DNA of 57,222 nucleotides from a candidate division Zixibacteria bacterium RBG_16_53_22 (GCA_001775395.1 MEWP01000009.1:1239-58460), one strand, 5' to 3'; positions 37,839 through 48,376 are shown, counted from the stretch's first letter. Translations and numbers: made by a program. The notes: a model not told the origin generated them from the letters alone.

Positions 37839-38634
37839 TGCTCTTGACATATTCCAGCGATTGCAGCAGGTCCTCCTCGGGAAATATCTCGAGTATAACA
37901 TCCAGGGAGAGCGCCCTGAATACTTGCAAGTATCCCTCGATATTAAGCCGGCCGGAGCCGAGCCTCCGGTGATCCGCGCCTTCTCTAAAATCGTGCAGGT
38001 GGGCCAGCCGGATATATCTCAAGTGATCCTGGAAGAACTTGATTACCTGCTGCCGTCTGGGCTCGGGAAGCTGCTCGGCATGGCCGACATCCCACACAAG
38101 CCCCAAATCCCTTTCGACGGCGAGCCTTCCGACCACCTCCAGGAAGGGGGTTGAAACAGTATGGGTATTCTCGATACAGAGTTTGATCCGGCCGCGGCAT
38201 TTATCGAGAAGGCGGCTGATTGAATTTTCGAAAAGGGAGCTTATTCGTTCGGGATAGCGCTGTTCCATGAAAAAAATCTGTCTGGATGAAAGAGAGTAAA
38301 AACCCAGGCGTCCGGGGTGAAGGATGAAATACTCGCCTCCCAATTCGATCGCCATTTCAATGAATTCGCCCACCCTCTCCAAACCTGCGGCCCGGACCTT
38401 TTCGTGGCGGTTCAGAAGAGGCACATCCGATGGCCCATGGAAACAGAGACCAATGCCGAGGGCTCTAAATTTCCGCTGGATTTCGGCCCGCTTATCTGGG
38501 CCGAATTTTTCCGGGAAATAGCGGGGATTGTCGAAACTAACCTGGACCAGCCCGAAACCGTTCCTTTCGGCGAAATCAACAAGATAGTCGAAATCACCTC
38601 GGCCCTTGACATCAGCGAAACCGAGTCGTCCCAA
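37810..38634 (-). CDS. Sugar phosphate isomerase/epimerase (AP-endonuclease 2-like TIM barrel)
   Basis: EYFILHPGRLG...IKLCIENTHT...LGLVWDVGHAEQL...YIRLAHLHDFREGADHRRLGSGRLN. Confidence 0.85.
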   Translation of the reverse strand: MGRLGFADVKGRGDFDYLVDFAERNGFGLVQVSFDNPRYFPEKFGPDKRAEIQRKFRALGIGLCFHGPSDVPLLNRHEKVRAAGLERVGEFIEMAIELGGEYFILHPGRLGFYSLSSRQIFFMEQRYPERISSLFENSISRLLDKCRGRIKLCIENTHTVSTPFLEVVGRLAVERDLGLVWDVGHAEQLPEPRRQQVIKFFQDHLRYIRLAHLHDFREGADHRRLGSGRLNIEGYLQVFRALSLDVILEIFPEEDLLQSLEYVKSNENMAGAGA

Positions 38635-38657
38635 TTTAGTGCCGATGGCGTCGGAGA

Positions 38658-39929
38658 TCAGGTCTTGCGCTCCTTCTTTTTGGCGGCCGGGAATAGGACG
38701 TTGTTTAGAATCAGGCGGTAGCCCGGTGAATGTTTGTGAAGCGAAAGATCACTGGGCGGATCGCCTATCATGTGCTGGTAATCCTCCGGATCGTGACCTC
38801 CCAGAAAGGTAAATGTTCCCCTGCCATAGTTGCCGTGAATATACTTGGCCTCGTTTTTCCCCTCTGTTTCGGCGAGAATTGTAACGTGCTTCTTGAGCAG
38901 TTGCTTGTTAAAACCGGTACATTGGCCCCAGAAACCATTGACTATTTGGGTGTGGTCCTGGGTCAGCATGGTTGGGACGGGGTCCCACTTGGCAGAGAAG
39001 TTGAATATGCTGAAATAGTCGGTCTCGGGCGTCAGACCGGGAGTGCCGCGAGCGGGAGACGTATCGATATTGGAATGTTCATAGATCAGCGGATTGGTTA
39101 TGACCTCGAAATTCTCGAAAGCCAGGGTTCGCGTGAAATCAAGCTGGCTGTTGCAGCCGGGGTCCACGGCATCGCCATCGAATTCGGAAGGTACGATATC
39201 GGTTTTCCGGGCGGAACGGGCGATGTCATATGTATCGGTAGCCGAGCACATACCGAATAAGAAACCTCCCTCGGCCACATATTGGTCGATCGCATCTACG
39301 ACAGCAAGTTTCAACTTCGAGACCTTGGAAAAGCCAAGCTCGCGCGCCGTTCTCTCATTCAGGGCTTTATCCTGTTTATACCACATCGTATTTCGATAGG
39401 CGGCGAAAAATTTGCCGAATTGACCCGTAAAATCCTCGTGATGCAGATGAACCCAGTCGTATTCGTGGAGCTTCCCTGCCAACACATCGGGATCCCAGAC
39501 AATATCGAAAGGTATTTCGGCATAAGTCAGGGCCAGGTTGACGGCGTCATCCCAAGGTTCGTTTTTGCTGGCCGGCGGGGCATAAATGGCGATCTTGGGT
39601 GGCTTTTCAAGCAACACCGATTCCATGTTGCTGTCCTCGACGGTCTTCTTTATTTCGGCCTCCTGGGCCCCCGTAATCTGCTCGAATGAAACGCCTTTCA
39701 GACGGCAAACCTCGACAATCTGCGGCAGGTCGTCAGATAGAAAGGAACCGCCCCTGTAATTTAAGAGCCACTCCACATCGACACCGTACTCAAGGCACCA
39801 ATAGGCCACGCCGTAGGCCTTTAGATGATCCGTCTGGGTAATGTCCATGGGGATTAATATCTTGGAAGCCCCGGCCAGGGGAACTGTAATCAACATTAGT
39901 AATATGATAATATATACTCGCCTCATCAC
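38658..39929 (-). CDS. Secreted protein of the type often labelled 'asparagine synthetase B' in FCB bacteria; function unknown
   Basis: Signal peptide; KILIPMDITQTDHLKAYGVAYWCLEYGVDVEWLLNYRGGSFL; glutamine-amidotransferase-like VAEGGFLFGMCSATDTYD...GRGTFTFLGGHDPEDYQH. Confidence 0.6.
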   Translation of the reverse strand: MMRRVYIIILLMLITVPLAGASKILIPMDITQTDHLKAYGVAYWCLEYGVDVEWLLNYRGGSFLSDDLPQIVEVCRLKGVSFEQITGAQEAEIKKTVEDSNMESVLLEKPPKIAIYAPPASKNEPWDDAVNLALTYAEIPFDIVWDPDVLAGKLHEYDWVHLHHEDFTGQFGKFFAAYRNTMWYKQDKALNERTARELGFSKVSKLKLAVVDAIDQYVAEGGFLFGMCSATDTYDIARSARKTDIVPSEFDGDAVDPGCNSQLDFTRTLAFENFEVITNPLIYEHSNIDTSPARGTPGLTPETDYFSIFNFSAKWDPVPTMLTQDHTQIVNGFWGQCTGFNKQLLKKHVTILAETEGKNEAKYIHGNYGRGTFTFLGGHDPEDYQHMIGDPPSDLSLHKHSPGYRLILNNVLFPAAKKKERKT

Positions 39930-40046
39930 CGATGACTCCCTTACTTATTATCGTCAAGTAGTTAACGGCCTGCAGGTGGCTTATGTTCCAAAAGCTCCGG
40001 GCCGCCAAATAATCCTCGATTTTGCCGGCCGCTCCCGCAGCATCAA

Positions 40047-41030
40047 TCAACGCAGGCTGACCTCGCCGGCCGAGATCGTTTTCACCTCGTCTTTGATCTT
40101 CAGGCGCAAAGCACCGTTCTGATCAATTCCCATGGCAATTCCCGAAAGACGGAGTTTCCCCAGCCTGACATTCACCCTTTGGCCCAGTACCGAGGAGCGC
40201 CCGACAAGCTCATGCCCCATAAAGCGCAAGCCATATTTCTGGAAATTGGAATATGACTTCTCGAAATCGGCCAGGAAATAGTGCAGAATATTGAAACGAT
40301 TATGCCGGCGGCCGCTTTCTATCGCCACGGAGGTCGCGCCGGAACGGATGCGCGACGGCAGATCGCCGCGCTGATTATTGACATTTATCCCTATGCCGAG
40401 TATGGCATAATTGATCTTATCGAGCTCGGCCGAAAGCTCGACCAGGATTCCTGCGACTTTACGTCCGCTGAGAAGGCAATCGTTGGGCCATTTCACCTGC
40501 GCCGGACAGCCGCAGACCTTCTCGATCGCACGGCAAACCGACATGGCCGCGATCTGCGAGAGGGCCGGCATTCGAATAATAGATATCCATGGCCTTAGCA
40601 GCAGGGAAAAATAAAGCCCTGTTTCTCCCGGCGAATGCCAGGTGCGGCCGAGCCTGCCGCGCCCCCTCGACTGCCTGTCGGCGATGACCAAGGTACCCTC
40701 CCCGGCGCCCGATTCGGCCAGATGCCTGGCCGCCTGGTTGGTGGAGCCAATCGATTTATAACTGTGGATCGTTTGACCCATTACCCTTGTGCCCAGACCG
40801 CAAAACAGAACAGCCGGATTGATGGAGTCGGGCAACGCGCTGAGGGTGTATGCCTTATTTTCCTCGTCAAGTTTGAGACCCGATTCGGCAAAATGGGACA
40901 AGGCCAGGGCGACCTCGGCCCTTTTAAGACCGGCCCCGTGAGCTATCTGGTCAATTGAATGACGCTCTTTGGAATCGAGAAGATATCTGAGCACCCTGGC
41001 GAATTTCTTAGCATCATCCGACGACGTCAA
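40047..41030 (-). CDS. birA: Biotin--[acetyl-CoA-carboxylase] ligase with N-terminal HTH
   Basis: IHSYKSIGSTNQAARHLAESGAGEGTLVIADRQSRGRGRLGRTWHSP...VKWPNDCLLSGRKVAGILVEL. Confidence 0.95.
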   Translation of the reverse strand: MTSSDDAKKFARVLRYLLDSKERHSIDQIAHGAGLKRAEVALALSHFAESGLKLDEENKAYTLSALPDSINPAVLFCGLGTRVMGQTIHSYKSIGSTNQAARHLAESGAGEGTLVIADRQSRGRGRLGRTWHSPGETGLYFSLLLRPWISIIRMPALSQIAAMSVCRAIEKVCGCPAQVKWPNDCLLSGRKVAGILVELSAELDKINYAILGIGINVNNQRGDLPSRIRSGATSVAIESGRRHNRFNILHYFLADFEKSYSNFQKYGLRFMGHELVGRSSVLGQRVNVRLGKLRLSGIAMGIDQNGALRLKIKDEVKTISAGEVSLR

Positions 41031-41875
41031 TTCCGTTCCACCACTTTCATGGAGAGGTCAAGCGCCGGGGCAGAGTGGGTGATCCTGCCGATCGAGATTC
41101 GGTCGACTCCTGTGAGAGCTGTTTTCCTGACATTGGCCTTATTCACATTACCCGAGGCCTCCAGGATGACCTTATGCCCCCGGGCAATAGAAACCGCCTT
41201 CTTGAGCGCGGCGAAGGAAAAATTATCAAGCAGTATATAATCCACTCTGTAACTCAATGCGATCCCCAACTCGTCCAAATTCCTCACCTCGATCTCGATT
41301 TTGGCGCGGGTCTTCCTGCGGTGGCTTTCAACCTTCTCGAGCGCTTCCCTGAACCCACCCGTAGCCGCGATGTGATTTTCCTTTATCAAATACATGTCGA
41401 AGAGACCAAGCCGATGATTGCAGGCGCCTCCATGGCTCACGGCCAGCTTTTCCCAACGCCGCATACCCGGCATGGTCTTTCGCGTATCGAGAATTTTCAC
41501 CGGCAGATCGCGAATCTCGGCCACCATGGCGGCAGTCATGGTGGCGATCCCCGACAGATGACAGAGAATATTCATGGCGGTACGTTCGCCGGTGAGAATG
41601 GCGTTCAGTGATCCACTCAAACCAAGCACCTTATCGCCCGATGCCACGGCTGAGCCGTCGCGTATAAAGCGTTTCACTTTCACGCTGCGGGAAAGTTGCT
41701 GAAAGACCTCGGCAAATTGGGCGGTTCCCGAGATGACGCCGCCCGCCTTGGCAACGACAACGGCCTTCCCGCGCCGGCCATCGAGTTTGAGGGCGGCGGT
41801 GGTAATATCGCCGGCGCCGATATCCTCCGCCAGCGCCAGGCGAATTAATTCCTTTTCGATCTCAACTTTGTCCAT
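41027..41875 (-). CDS. nadC: Nicotinate-nucleotide pyrophosphorylase (carboxylating)
   Basis: ALAEDIGAGDITTAAL...GERTAMNILCHLSGIAT...KILDTRKTMPGMRRWEKLAVSHGGACNHRLGLFDMYLIKENHI. Confidence 0.96.
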   Translation of the reverse strand: MDKVEIEKELIRLALAEDIGAGDITTAALKLDGRRGKAVVVAKAGGVISGTAQFAEVFQQLSRSVKVKRFIRDGSAVASGDKVLGLSGSLNAILTGERTAMNILCHLSGIATMTAAMVAEIRDLPVKILDTRKTMPGMRRWEKLAVSHGGACNHRLGLFDMYLIKENHIAATGGFREALEKVESHRRKTRAKIEIEVRNLDELGIALSYRVDYILLDNFSFAALKKAVSIARGHKVILEASGNVNKANVRKTALTGVDRISIGRITHSAPALDLSMKVVERN

Positions 41876-41958
41876 GATTTCAATTTAGCAGCTTAAATTG
41901 CGGTGTCAATCGGAAATGTCTTGACTAAGAGTCGGAGTGGAATAATTTATGGGATATC

Positions 41959-43587
41959 ATGATGAACATTCCCCATGCCGTACCGTGTACGAAGAAGGGC
42001 CATACCAATAAACTATGCTGGCTCAGTACCCTGGCGGACAATGACGGCGCCGAAATTTCCAGGCAGGATGATATTCTGGTCTGCAACGAATGCGCCGCGT
42101 TCAAGGAAATCATCAATCGCGGATTCGGGCGCCGCACCGCCGATATGGCCCTGGGATCGACTATCGCGACGTTGTTGAGACAGGTATCGGATCGCAATAT
42201 CAGTCTGGACGAGGCCAGGCAGCAACTCGAAAAGAAGGTTTCGGAACTGGCACTGATGAAGATTATCACCGATGCAGTGGTCAAGACCGGAGACCTGTCG
42301 CGGGCATTGAAAATAATCCTGACCGGCGTGACATCGGGCAGGGCCTTTGGATTCAACCGGGCCGGCATCTTCCTGGTTGACCAGCGCCATGAGTACCTGC
42401 AGGGCATGGATGCGGTGGGACCGGAGAACTGGCAGGCCGCAATCAGAATTTGGAACGAACTCCATGCCCTGAGTTTCGAGCAGCAGATAAATAACATCTT
42501 GAAAGCTCCCCAACTCGGGAGAGACTACCTGCAGATGATCATCGAGAGAATCAAAATTCCCCTGGCCAACAAGTCGAATTTCCTCTTGCGCGCCCTGTGG
42601 TCGGAGAAACATACCTTTTTCCGCAAGAGCGAGATGGATCCATTTGTGGTCGGCGGCATCCTCAAGCATCTCGATTTCAACGAATTTGTAGCCGTTCCCC
42701 TCAGGGCCGAGGGCATTCAGTTGGGCTTGATGGTGGCGGATAATTTCTACACCAACAAGCCGATCACCGAGGCCTCTATCGACGCGTTGGAGACATTGGC
42801 CAACACCTGCATCAGCGTGCTCGAAATCACCGTCTTACATGAGCAGTTATCGCAAAGGCTCCAGGAACTCGAGAGGGTGAACCAGTTATTGCGCGAAAAC
42901 CAGGCCTACCTGCTTCAGGCCGAGCGCCTGGCCGATATCGGGAGACTGGCGGCGACGGTTGCGCACGAGTTTAAGACGCCGCTAGTGACGATTGGCGGTC
43001 ACGCCAGGAGAGCGATACGAGACATAAACACGCCGAAATTCAAGAAAAAGGACCTCGACATAATCGTATCGGAGATAGACCGCCTGGAAAAGATAACCTC
43101 CGAAATACTCGAATACTCAAAGCCGTCTAAATTCGACATCAAATCATATTCGATTAACGACTTGGTGAAGGAGTCGCTGGAATTTCTGGAGCATAAGCTG
43201 CTCAATCTGGGTATAAGGCTCAGAGTCAGATATGCCGACAGCGATCCGCATATCGCGGTAGACGAGAGAAGGTTCAGGCAGGTCATGTTCAATATAATCG
43301 ATAACGCTCTCGATTCCATGAAGACCGGCATGCACCTCAAGGTGGAAACGCGGGCGCTCGAGGGGTATGCGGCGCTGGACATAATAGACTCCGGCTGCGG
43401 GATTCCCGACGACCTGCGCGACAGGATATTCACATTCTTTTTCACGACCAAGGCCAAGGGCTCGGGATTGGGGCTGCCGATATCGAAGAGAATCGTCGAG
43501 GACCACGGCGGCTACATAGAGTTTGAATCGAAATTGAACAGCGGAACCACCTTTTCGGTATATTTTCCGATTTCGGGCCAAAAATAA
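41959..43587 (+). CDS. GAF-domain sensor histidine kinase with an N-terminal Cys-rich segment
   Basis: N-terminal C..H...C...CNEC; GAF-like region; H-box VAHEFKTPLVTIGGHARR; N/G boxes FNIIDNALDSM, DSGCGIPDDLRDRIFTFFFTTKAKGSGLGLPISKRIVEDHGG. Confidence 0.92.
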   Translation: MMNIPHAVPCTKKGHTNKLCWLSTLADNDGAEISRQDDILVCNECAAFKEIINRGFGRRTADMALGSTIATLLRQVSDRNISLDEARQQLEKKVSELALMKIITDAVVKTGDLSRALKIILTGVTSGRAFGFNRAGIFLVDQRHEYLQGMDAVGPENWQAAIRIWNELHALSFEQQINNILKAPQLGRDYLQMIIERIKIPLANKSNFLLRALWSEKHTFFRKSEMDPFVVGGILKHLDFNEFVAVPLRAEGIQLGLMVADNFYTNKPITEASIDALETLANTCISVLEITVLHEQLSQRLQELERVNQLLRENQAYLLQAERLADIGRLAATVAHEFKTPLVTIGGHARRAIRDINTPKFKKKDLDIIVSEIDRLEKITSEILEYSKPSKFDIKSYSINDLVKESLEFLEHKLLNLGIRLRVRYADSDPHIAVDERRFRQVMFNIIDNALDSMKTGMHLKVETRALEGYAALDIIDSGCGIPDDLRDRIFTFFFTTKAKGSGLGLPISKRIVEDHGGYIEFESKLNSGTTFSVYFPISGQK

Positions 43588-43688
43588 TTTGAAAATTCGC
43601 TTGGCCGGTGATAGAATAATTATTACATTATTGCCGACTTCAATCTTCAATCGTCAATTTGCGGTTGGCGTAAGTAGAGGGGGTTAAG

Positions 43689-44066
43689 ATGATTCCTGTA
43701 TTGATCGTGGAGGATGAGCAGCACCTGCTCGATCTTTATTCCGATGAGCTGTCGGACGCCGGATTTCAGGTCCGTCCGATATCATCGGGTAAGGAGGCGC
43801 TGGACTGGATCAAGAAGGAACGCCCGGGAGTGGTTGTCCTCGATATCAAGCTGGCTGACATGGAGGGATTGCGCGTCCTCGAGATGATCAAGGACCACGA
43901 TAGGACCATACCGGTGATCCTCAATTCCGCCTACGCGGTTTACAAGGCCGACTTTTCCAGTTGGATGGCAGATGACTACGTGGTCAAGTCGTCGAATTTG
44001 ACGGAGTTGATAGCGAAGGTCAAGCACTATGCCGGTTCGGCCGGAGCCCAGCCCGTGGGAGCGTGA
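43689..44066 (+). CDS. Single-domain response regulator (REC)
   Basis: VLIVEDEQHLLDLY...VVVLDIKLADMEGL...PVILNSAY...VVKSSNLTELIAKV. Confidence 0.93.
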   Translation: MIPVLIVEDEQHLLDLYSDELSDAGFQVRPISSGKEALDWIKKERPGVVVLDIKLADMEGLRVLEMIKDHDRTIPVILNSAYAVYKADFSSWMADDYVVKSSNLTELIAKVKHYAGSAGAQPVGA

Positions 44067-44104
44067 TCAGAGTCCAATATCCGCTTACCTCCGCGGAAAA
44101 AGCG

Positions 44105-44142
44105 AATGACAGTCCTGAAGCGGCTACTTCAGGACTGTCATT
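44105..44142. terminator. Convergent-gene terminator with 16-bp perfect stem
   Basis: AATGACAGTCCTGAAG-CGGCTA-CTTCAGGACTGTCATT followed by TTTATT on +; on - it is followed by CGCTTTTT. Confidence 0.85.
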
Positions 44143-46037
44143 TTTATTGTCGATGCATCATCGCCGGCGCTAAGCCTGCAATAATAGACCCCCGTGCTCA
44201 ACTTCGCATTACCGGTATCATAAGAGACGAGATGTCGCCCGGCTTCCTGGCGCCCCTCATAGAGAAGATCGGCCCTCTGGCCAAGCAGGTTAAATAATTC
44301 GAGCTTGACGTCGGCCGCTCTTGGCAGGTCATAGGAAATCATGGTCCTGGCGTTGAACGGATTCGGATAATTCGTTAGAAGCAGGTGGTTTTTCGGGATC
44401 ATCGCATCATCATCGCCATCGATCGCGGAGCTTTCGACGGTGCCGCCTGATATTACGAAGAATTTGCCGCCCATATTGTTGAGGAACTGCTGTCCGGCAA
44501 TAATATCAGGCACGCCGTCCCCGTTGACATCGCCGATAGGCCTGACCGTGAATATCTTGGAGTCGGTGTAGCAGGTCCAGATCTCCTGACCGTCGGCGCC
44601 GTTTATCAGCGCAACAGCTCCCGTGAACGCGCCGGCTATGGCCTCGCAGACGCCGTCGCCGGTGACATCGTTAGCCCAATAAACCGCCCAGACATCGTCG
44701 CCCATAGGGTATGTCCAAAGCGTGCTGCCATCATGGCCCGATAAAGCCAGGGCATAATTACCCCAGGAGGCCACGAGGACTTCGGAAAACCAATCTCCAT
44801 TCAGATCGGGGCTAATGACGATTCTCATCACCGGCCCCCCGGCCTGGGCAGTCCATAACGTGTCGCCGACACGGTCCCTGGAATAACCGGAAAGGGCAAA
44901 TACGAGATTTCCGCTGCTCCAGGATCCGGCAATGACATCGCCGTAAGCATCACCGTTGGCATCTGGTATCCCGGCCAACGAGAAAATCGATCCATTGGCG
45001 TCAAAGCTCCATATTAAGCTGGTGTCGAGTTCGACGCCGGAGTAGAGATAAACCTTGTCGTCGGTGTCCCCCGCGCCCAGAACAGCCTCGGGGATATTGT
45101 CATAATTGATATCGCTCACCCTGCTGACTGAATAAACGGCGTCGGCAACCTGATGTCTCCAGATCATGGCGCCGTCGGCTCCATTCAGGAGGATGCCGGC
45201 ATTGGCGTCCGAGCCTGCCCCGGCCAGGACCTCGGGGATAGTGTCACCGTTGATATCGCCCATCGAGGCGACGCTATAGACCCAGCCGCTGGGCAGGTTC
45301 TGATAAGTGTCATATGACCAGATTGTCTGCCCGGAGGCGCCCTCGATGGCGAAAATGGTCCTGCTGCCCCAGGCGGTGCCCAAGATCAGGTCGCGGGTCC
45401 CGTTATGATTCATATCATCTATGGCTATGAGACACTCGTCGCCATAGCCGCCGGAATTGGATGGCCCGCCCAGGGGCCTGGCCGACCAGATGAGCTCGCC
45501 CTCGCCGTTGCCCGAGCCGGAGACGCAGAGAAGATTATCGGTGGTGACACCGGCGTCGAACGATTCGGCAACGACATCCTGAATGCCATCGCCGTTGACA
45601 TCGTCCACAGCCGTGCATGAAACCACGTTTTCCGGCCCCTGATAGCTCCAGATTATCTCCCCCGGCTGGAAGACCAGAATTCCATTGGCCTCTATGGGCA
45701 ACGGGGCCGTGGGCCGGACAGGATCATTGGAATAGAATGAAAACACAGCGTCATATGATCTGATTTCGGCCGGCCTGAAATGGAATCGATACTGACGATG
45801 CTGGCCCGGAGAAATAGTATCGGGGATGGACGGACCAAGAATTGTGAAAACGGTATCTTGAAATAAAACCGTGTCGATAATCAGGGCCTCATCACCGCTG
45901 TTGGATATGTCGAGTTGGCGAACATGGTTTCCACCAACCGAAATGAAGCCGAATTTAAGCGTATCGGCGCCAAAATTAATGACCGGCGCCGCCAGCGCCG
46001 TTGACGCGCATAAGAGGAGACATAGCAATACCCTCAT
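44124..46037 (-). CDS. Secreted FG-GAP/VCBS-like beta-propeller protein with FlgD-like C-terminal domain
   Basis: AGGAGGT Shine-Dalgarno before ATG at 46037; repeated DINGDTIPEVLAGAG/DVNGDGVPDIIAGQ; C-terminal LLTNYPNPFNARTMISYDLPRAADVKLELFNLLGQ. Confidence 0.85.
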   Translation of the reverse strand: MRVLLCLLLCASTALAAPVINFGADTLKFGFISVGGNHVRQLDISNSGDEALIIDTVLFQDTVFTILGPSIPDTISPGQHRQYRFHFRPAEIRSYDAVFSFYSNDPVRPTAPLPIEANGILVFQPGEIIWSYQGPENVVSCTAVDDVNGDGIQDVVAESFDAGVTTDNLLCVSGSGNGEGELIWSARPLGGPSNSGGYGDECLIAIDDMNHNGTRDLILGTAWGSRTIFAIEGASGQTIWSYDTYQNLPSGWVYSVASMGDINGDTIPEVLAGAGSDANAGILLNGADGAMIWRHQVADAVYSVSRVSDINYDNIPEAVLGAGDTDDKVYLYSGVELDTSLIWSFDANGSIFSLAGIPDANGDAYGDVIAGSWSSGNLVFALSGYSRDRVGDTLWTAQAGGPVMRIVISPDLNGDWFSEVLVASWGNYALALSGHDGSTLWTYPMGDDVWAVYWANDVTGDGVCEAIAGAFTGAVALINGADGQEIWTCYTDSKIFTVRPIGDVNGDGVPDIIAGQQFLNNMGGKFFVISGGTVESSAIDGDDDAMIPKNHLLLTNYPNPFNARTMISYDLPRAADVKLELFNLLGQRADLLYEGRQEAGRHLVSYDTGNAKLSTGVYYCRLSAGDDASTIKMTVLK

Positions 46038-46124
46038 AACCGCACCTCCTGTAGAATTACAAATCAAATCGCCTGAGCCAATTCTGGATTCACCAAAGAC
46101 CTCACTCCAAAAAAATGGGCGGCT

Positions 46125-48269
46125 CTACCTCAATAATATCATCTTTCTCGAAAGAATGCTGCTTCCCACTCTCAGCCTATAGAAATAAATTCCACTGCTT
46201 ACCGAATTTCCTTTAGAGTCCCTCGAATCCCAGATGACTCTTTGTGTCCCGGAATCGTGCGCGCCGATTAACTGGTATTCCTTCACAACTCTTCCTACGA
46301 TATCGAAAATCGAGAGGTTTCCCCTGATTCCCGACGGCAATTCCACCGTAATGGCCGTCCTGGCATTAAACGGATTGGGGTAATTCTGAGCCAGGCCGAC
46401 AGACCCGGGAATCGGGCTTTCACTGGCTCCGGTCAGGTGATGGAAAATAAACGACCATACCGGAGAATACGATCCCCATCCATGCGAATTTTCGGCTTTC
46501 ACCCGCCAACAGAAGAAGGTATCGACCTGTGGCGCTTGCAAGACCATAACCGTATCGGTCAGGAGCGAATCGATATAAAAAGGAGTTATCAGGGCGGTAT
46601 CGGGATAGACCTCGAGGAGATATCTTTGGGCCGACGGGGCTTGATGCCAGGCAAATGTCATCACGGTGTCGGTCAGGACCGTATCGCGCGGCGGGAAGAA
46701 GGGAACCGGGGCCGGCGGGGCGGTATAGAAAACGAATGACGCGATTGACGAATATGGGCCCCATCCATATTGGTTGCCGCCCTTGACTCTCCAGAAGACC
46801 AGCGAATCGATCGGCTGAAAAACCGGCGTCAAGCTGGAATCGGCCACGAGCGAATCGACGAAAAGCGGCACGGCCAACAGCGAATCGGCGTAAATCTCAA
46901 GCAGGTAACTTTGGGCGAATTGCGACCTGTGCCAGACGAAAGTTATTGTGGTATCGACCAGAATAGTATCCTGCGGCGGGAATATCAGGACCGGGGCGGG
47001 CGGCCGCGGATCAGTCGGCGGCAGAAGCTTGTCGACCACGACCGGCCTGTTGCTGGGGACAACGACGTTATTGACGGTCCTTGTCGAATATCCGGCTTTC
47101 AGGAATCTGAGCGTATAGGTCCCAGGATCCAGGAGGCGTCTGTAGCGGCCGCTATCGGGCCGGGAGAGACGCGGCCGGATATCGGCATTGATACGCTCGA
47201 CAACCTGCACCTCGGCCTCGATCGGTTCGAGGGTAACGGAATCGCGGATTATCCCGGTGATCGCCGACCCGAGGGCGCGGCCAAGGAGGTAATATTGAGA
47301 AGGCAGGTGGCGGTTGCAGATGTCGTCCACCAGAGTCGAATCCTGAATTGTCGTATCCGAAATTTCGACTGAAAAGGCCACCGTGCCAAAATTGCCATAG
47401 AAATAGGTTTTGAAATCGCCCTTGTCGACCAGGGCCCGCCTAGCCTCGTAGGTGGAATCTCCGGCGTCATCGACTATGCGGCTGCAGTATTGCCGGCACA
47501 GGGACAGCATCATGGTTTCATCGGGGCTGGCGCCATGCCCACCATCGGTTGACCACCACCACCAGGGGTAATAAGCGACCTCGGATCTTCCATAGGTTGG
47601 GGAATGATAATCGAGTCCTACAACGGGGCGGTAGCGCCAGGCGAAGGCGGCCATGGCGATATTCTCAGTTTGAGTGAACGGGGCCGTGCCTTTATACTGC
47701 AGCGATTCCGGAGTAGTGGCATCAAGCCCCTGGTCGATATTGAAGCCGAGATCATAGTTGCGGTTGTTGTCAACACCGTCGTGAAAATCGAAAACCCCGT
47801 TGGAGTCGTTGTCGCATTTATTCTTGCGCCAGTCGGTATCGCCCTCCTCGACCACTATGTGACCCTCGGGGTTGATATACGGCACGCAGAATATTTCGAG
47901 CTCATTGATATATCTTAAAGCAACCGAGTCGCCGAGCGCATAGCGGGCCATGATATCCTGAATGAACCACATGACAACCTCGACACCCAGCACCTCATCG
48001 GCATGGACTCCGCCGCAGTAGAAGACCGCCGGTTCATCCTCTTCCATCGAGACATTGTCGGAGATCTTGAATCTGAGCATCGGGATGTTGTCCCTGGTCG
48101 AATACCCCATGGTGTCGAGCCTGCAGACCTGCGGATAGGCGGCCTCGAGATCGGCGAGAGTCTGCAACGCCTGGGAATAGCGCGTGTACCGGGAAGGCAA
48201 TTGAGCGTTGACTCCGGCGAATGCGATCAGCAATATCAATGATGTTAAAACGAATCTGCGAACCGGCAT
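46125..48269 (-). CDS. Secreted M14-family zinc carboxypeptidase with two FN3-like repeats and FlgD-like C-terminal domain
   Basis: GGVHADEVLGVEVVMWFIQDI (HxxE zinc ligands), VPYINPEGHIVVEEGDTDWRKNK, VGLDYHSPTYGRSE; C-terminal LAQNYPNPFNARTAITVELPSG. Confidence 0.88.
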   Translation of the reverse strand: MPVRRFVLTSLILLIAFAGVNAQLPSRYTRYSQALQTLADLEAAYPQVCRLDTMGYSTRDNIPMLRFKISDNVSMEEDEPAVFYCGGVHADEVLGVEVVMWFIQDIMARYALGDSVALRYINELEIFCVPYINPEGHIVVEEGDTDWRKNKCDNDSNGVFDFHDGVDNNRNYDLGFNIDQGLDATTPESLQYKGTAPFTQTENIAMAAFAWRYRPVVGLDYHSPTYGRSEVAYYPWWWWSTDGGHGASPDETMMLSLCRQYCSRIVDDAGDSTYEARRALVDKGDFKTYFYGNFGTVAFSVEISDTTIQDSTLVDDICNRHLPSQYYLLGRALGSAITGIIRDSVTLEPIEAEVQVVERINADIRPRLSRPDSGRYRRLLDPGTYTLRFLKAGYSTRTVNNVVVPSNRPVVVDKLLPPTDPRPPAPVLIFPPQDTILVDTTITFVWHRSQFAQSYLLEIYADSLLAVPLFVDSLVADSSLTPVFQPIDSLVFWRVKGGNQYGWGPYSSIASFVFYTAPPAPVPFFPPRDTVLTDTVMTFAWHQAPSAQRYLLEVYPDTALITPFYIDSLLTDTVMVLQAPQVDTFFCWRVKAENSHGWGSYSPVWSFIFHHLTGASESPIPGSVGLAQNYPNPFNARTAITVELPSGIRGNLSIFDIVGRVVKEYQLIGAHDSGTQRVIWDSRDSKGNSVSSGIYFYRLRVGSSILSRKMILLR

Positions 48270-48376
48270 CGATTTTTCTCCTTTATTTCATGCGGGGCAT
48301 AATGAAGCCGCCATCTTATTATCGACTTTAAATTTTATCAGGCCCTCGATAATCCGGGCATGCTCATTTCAGGCTG

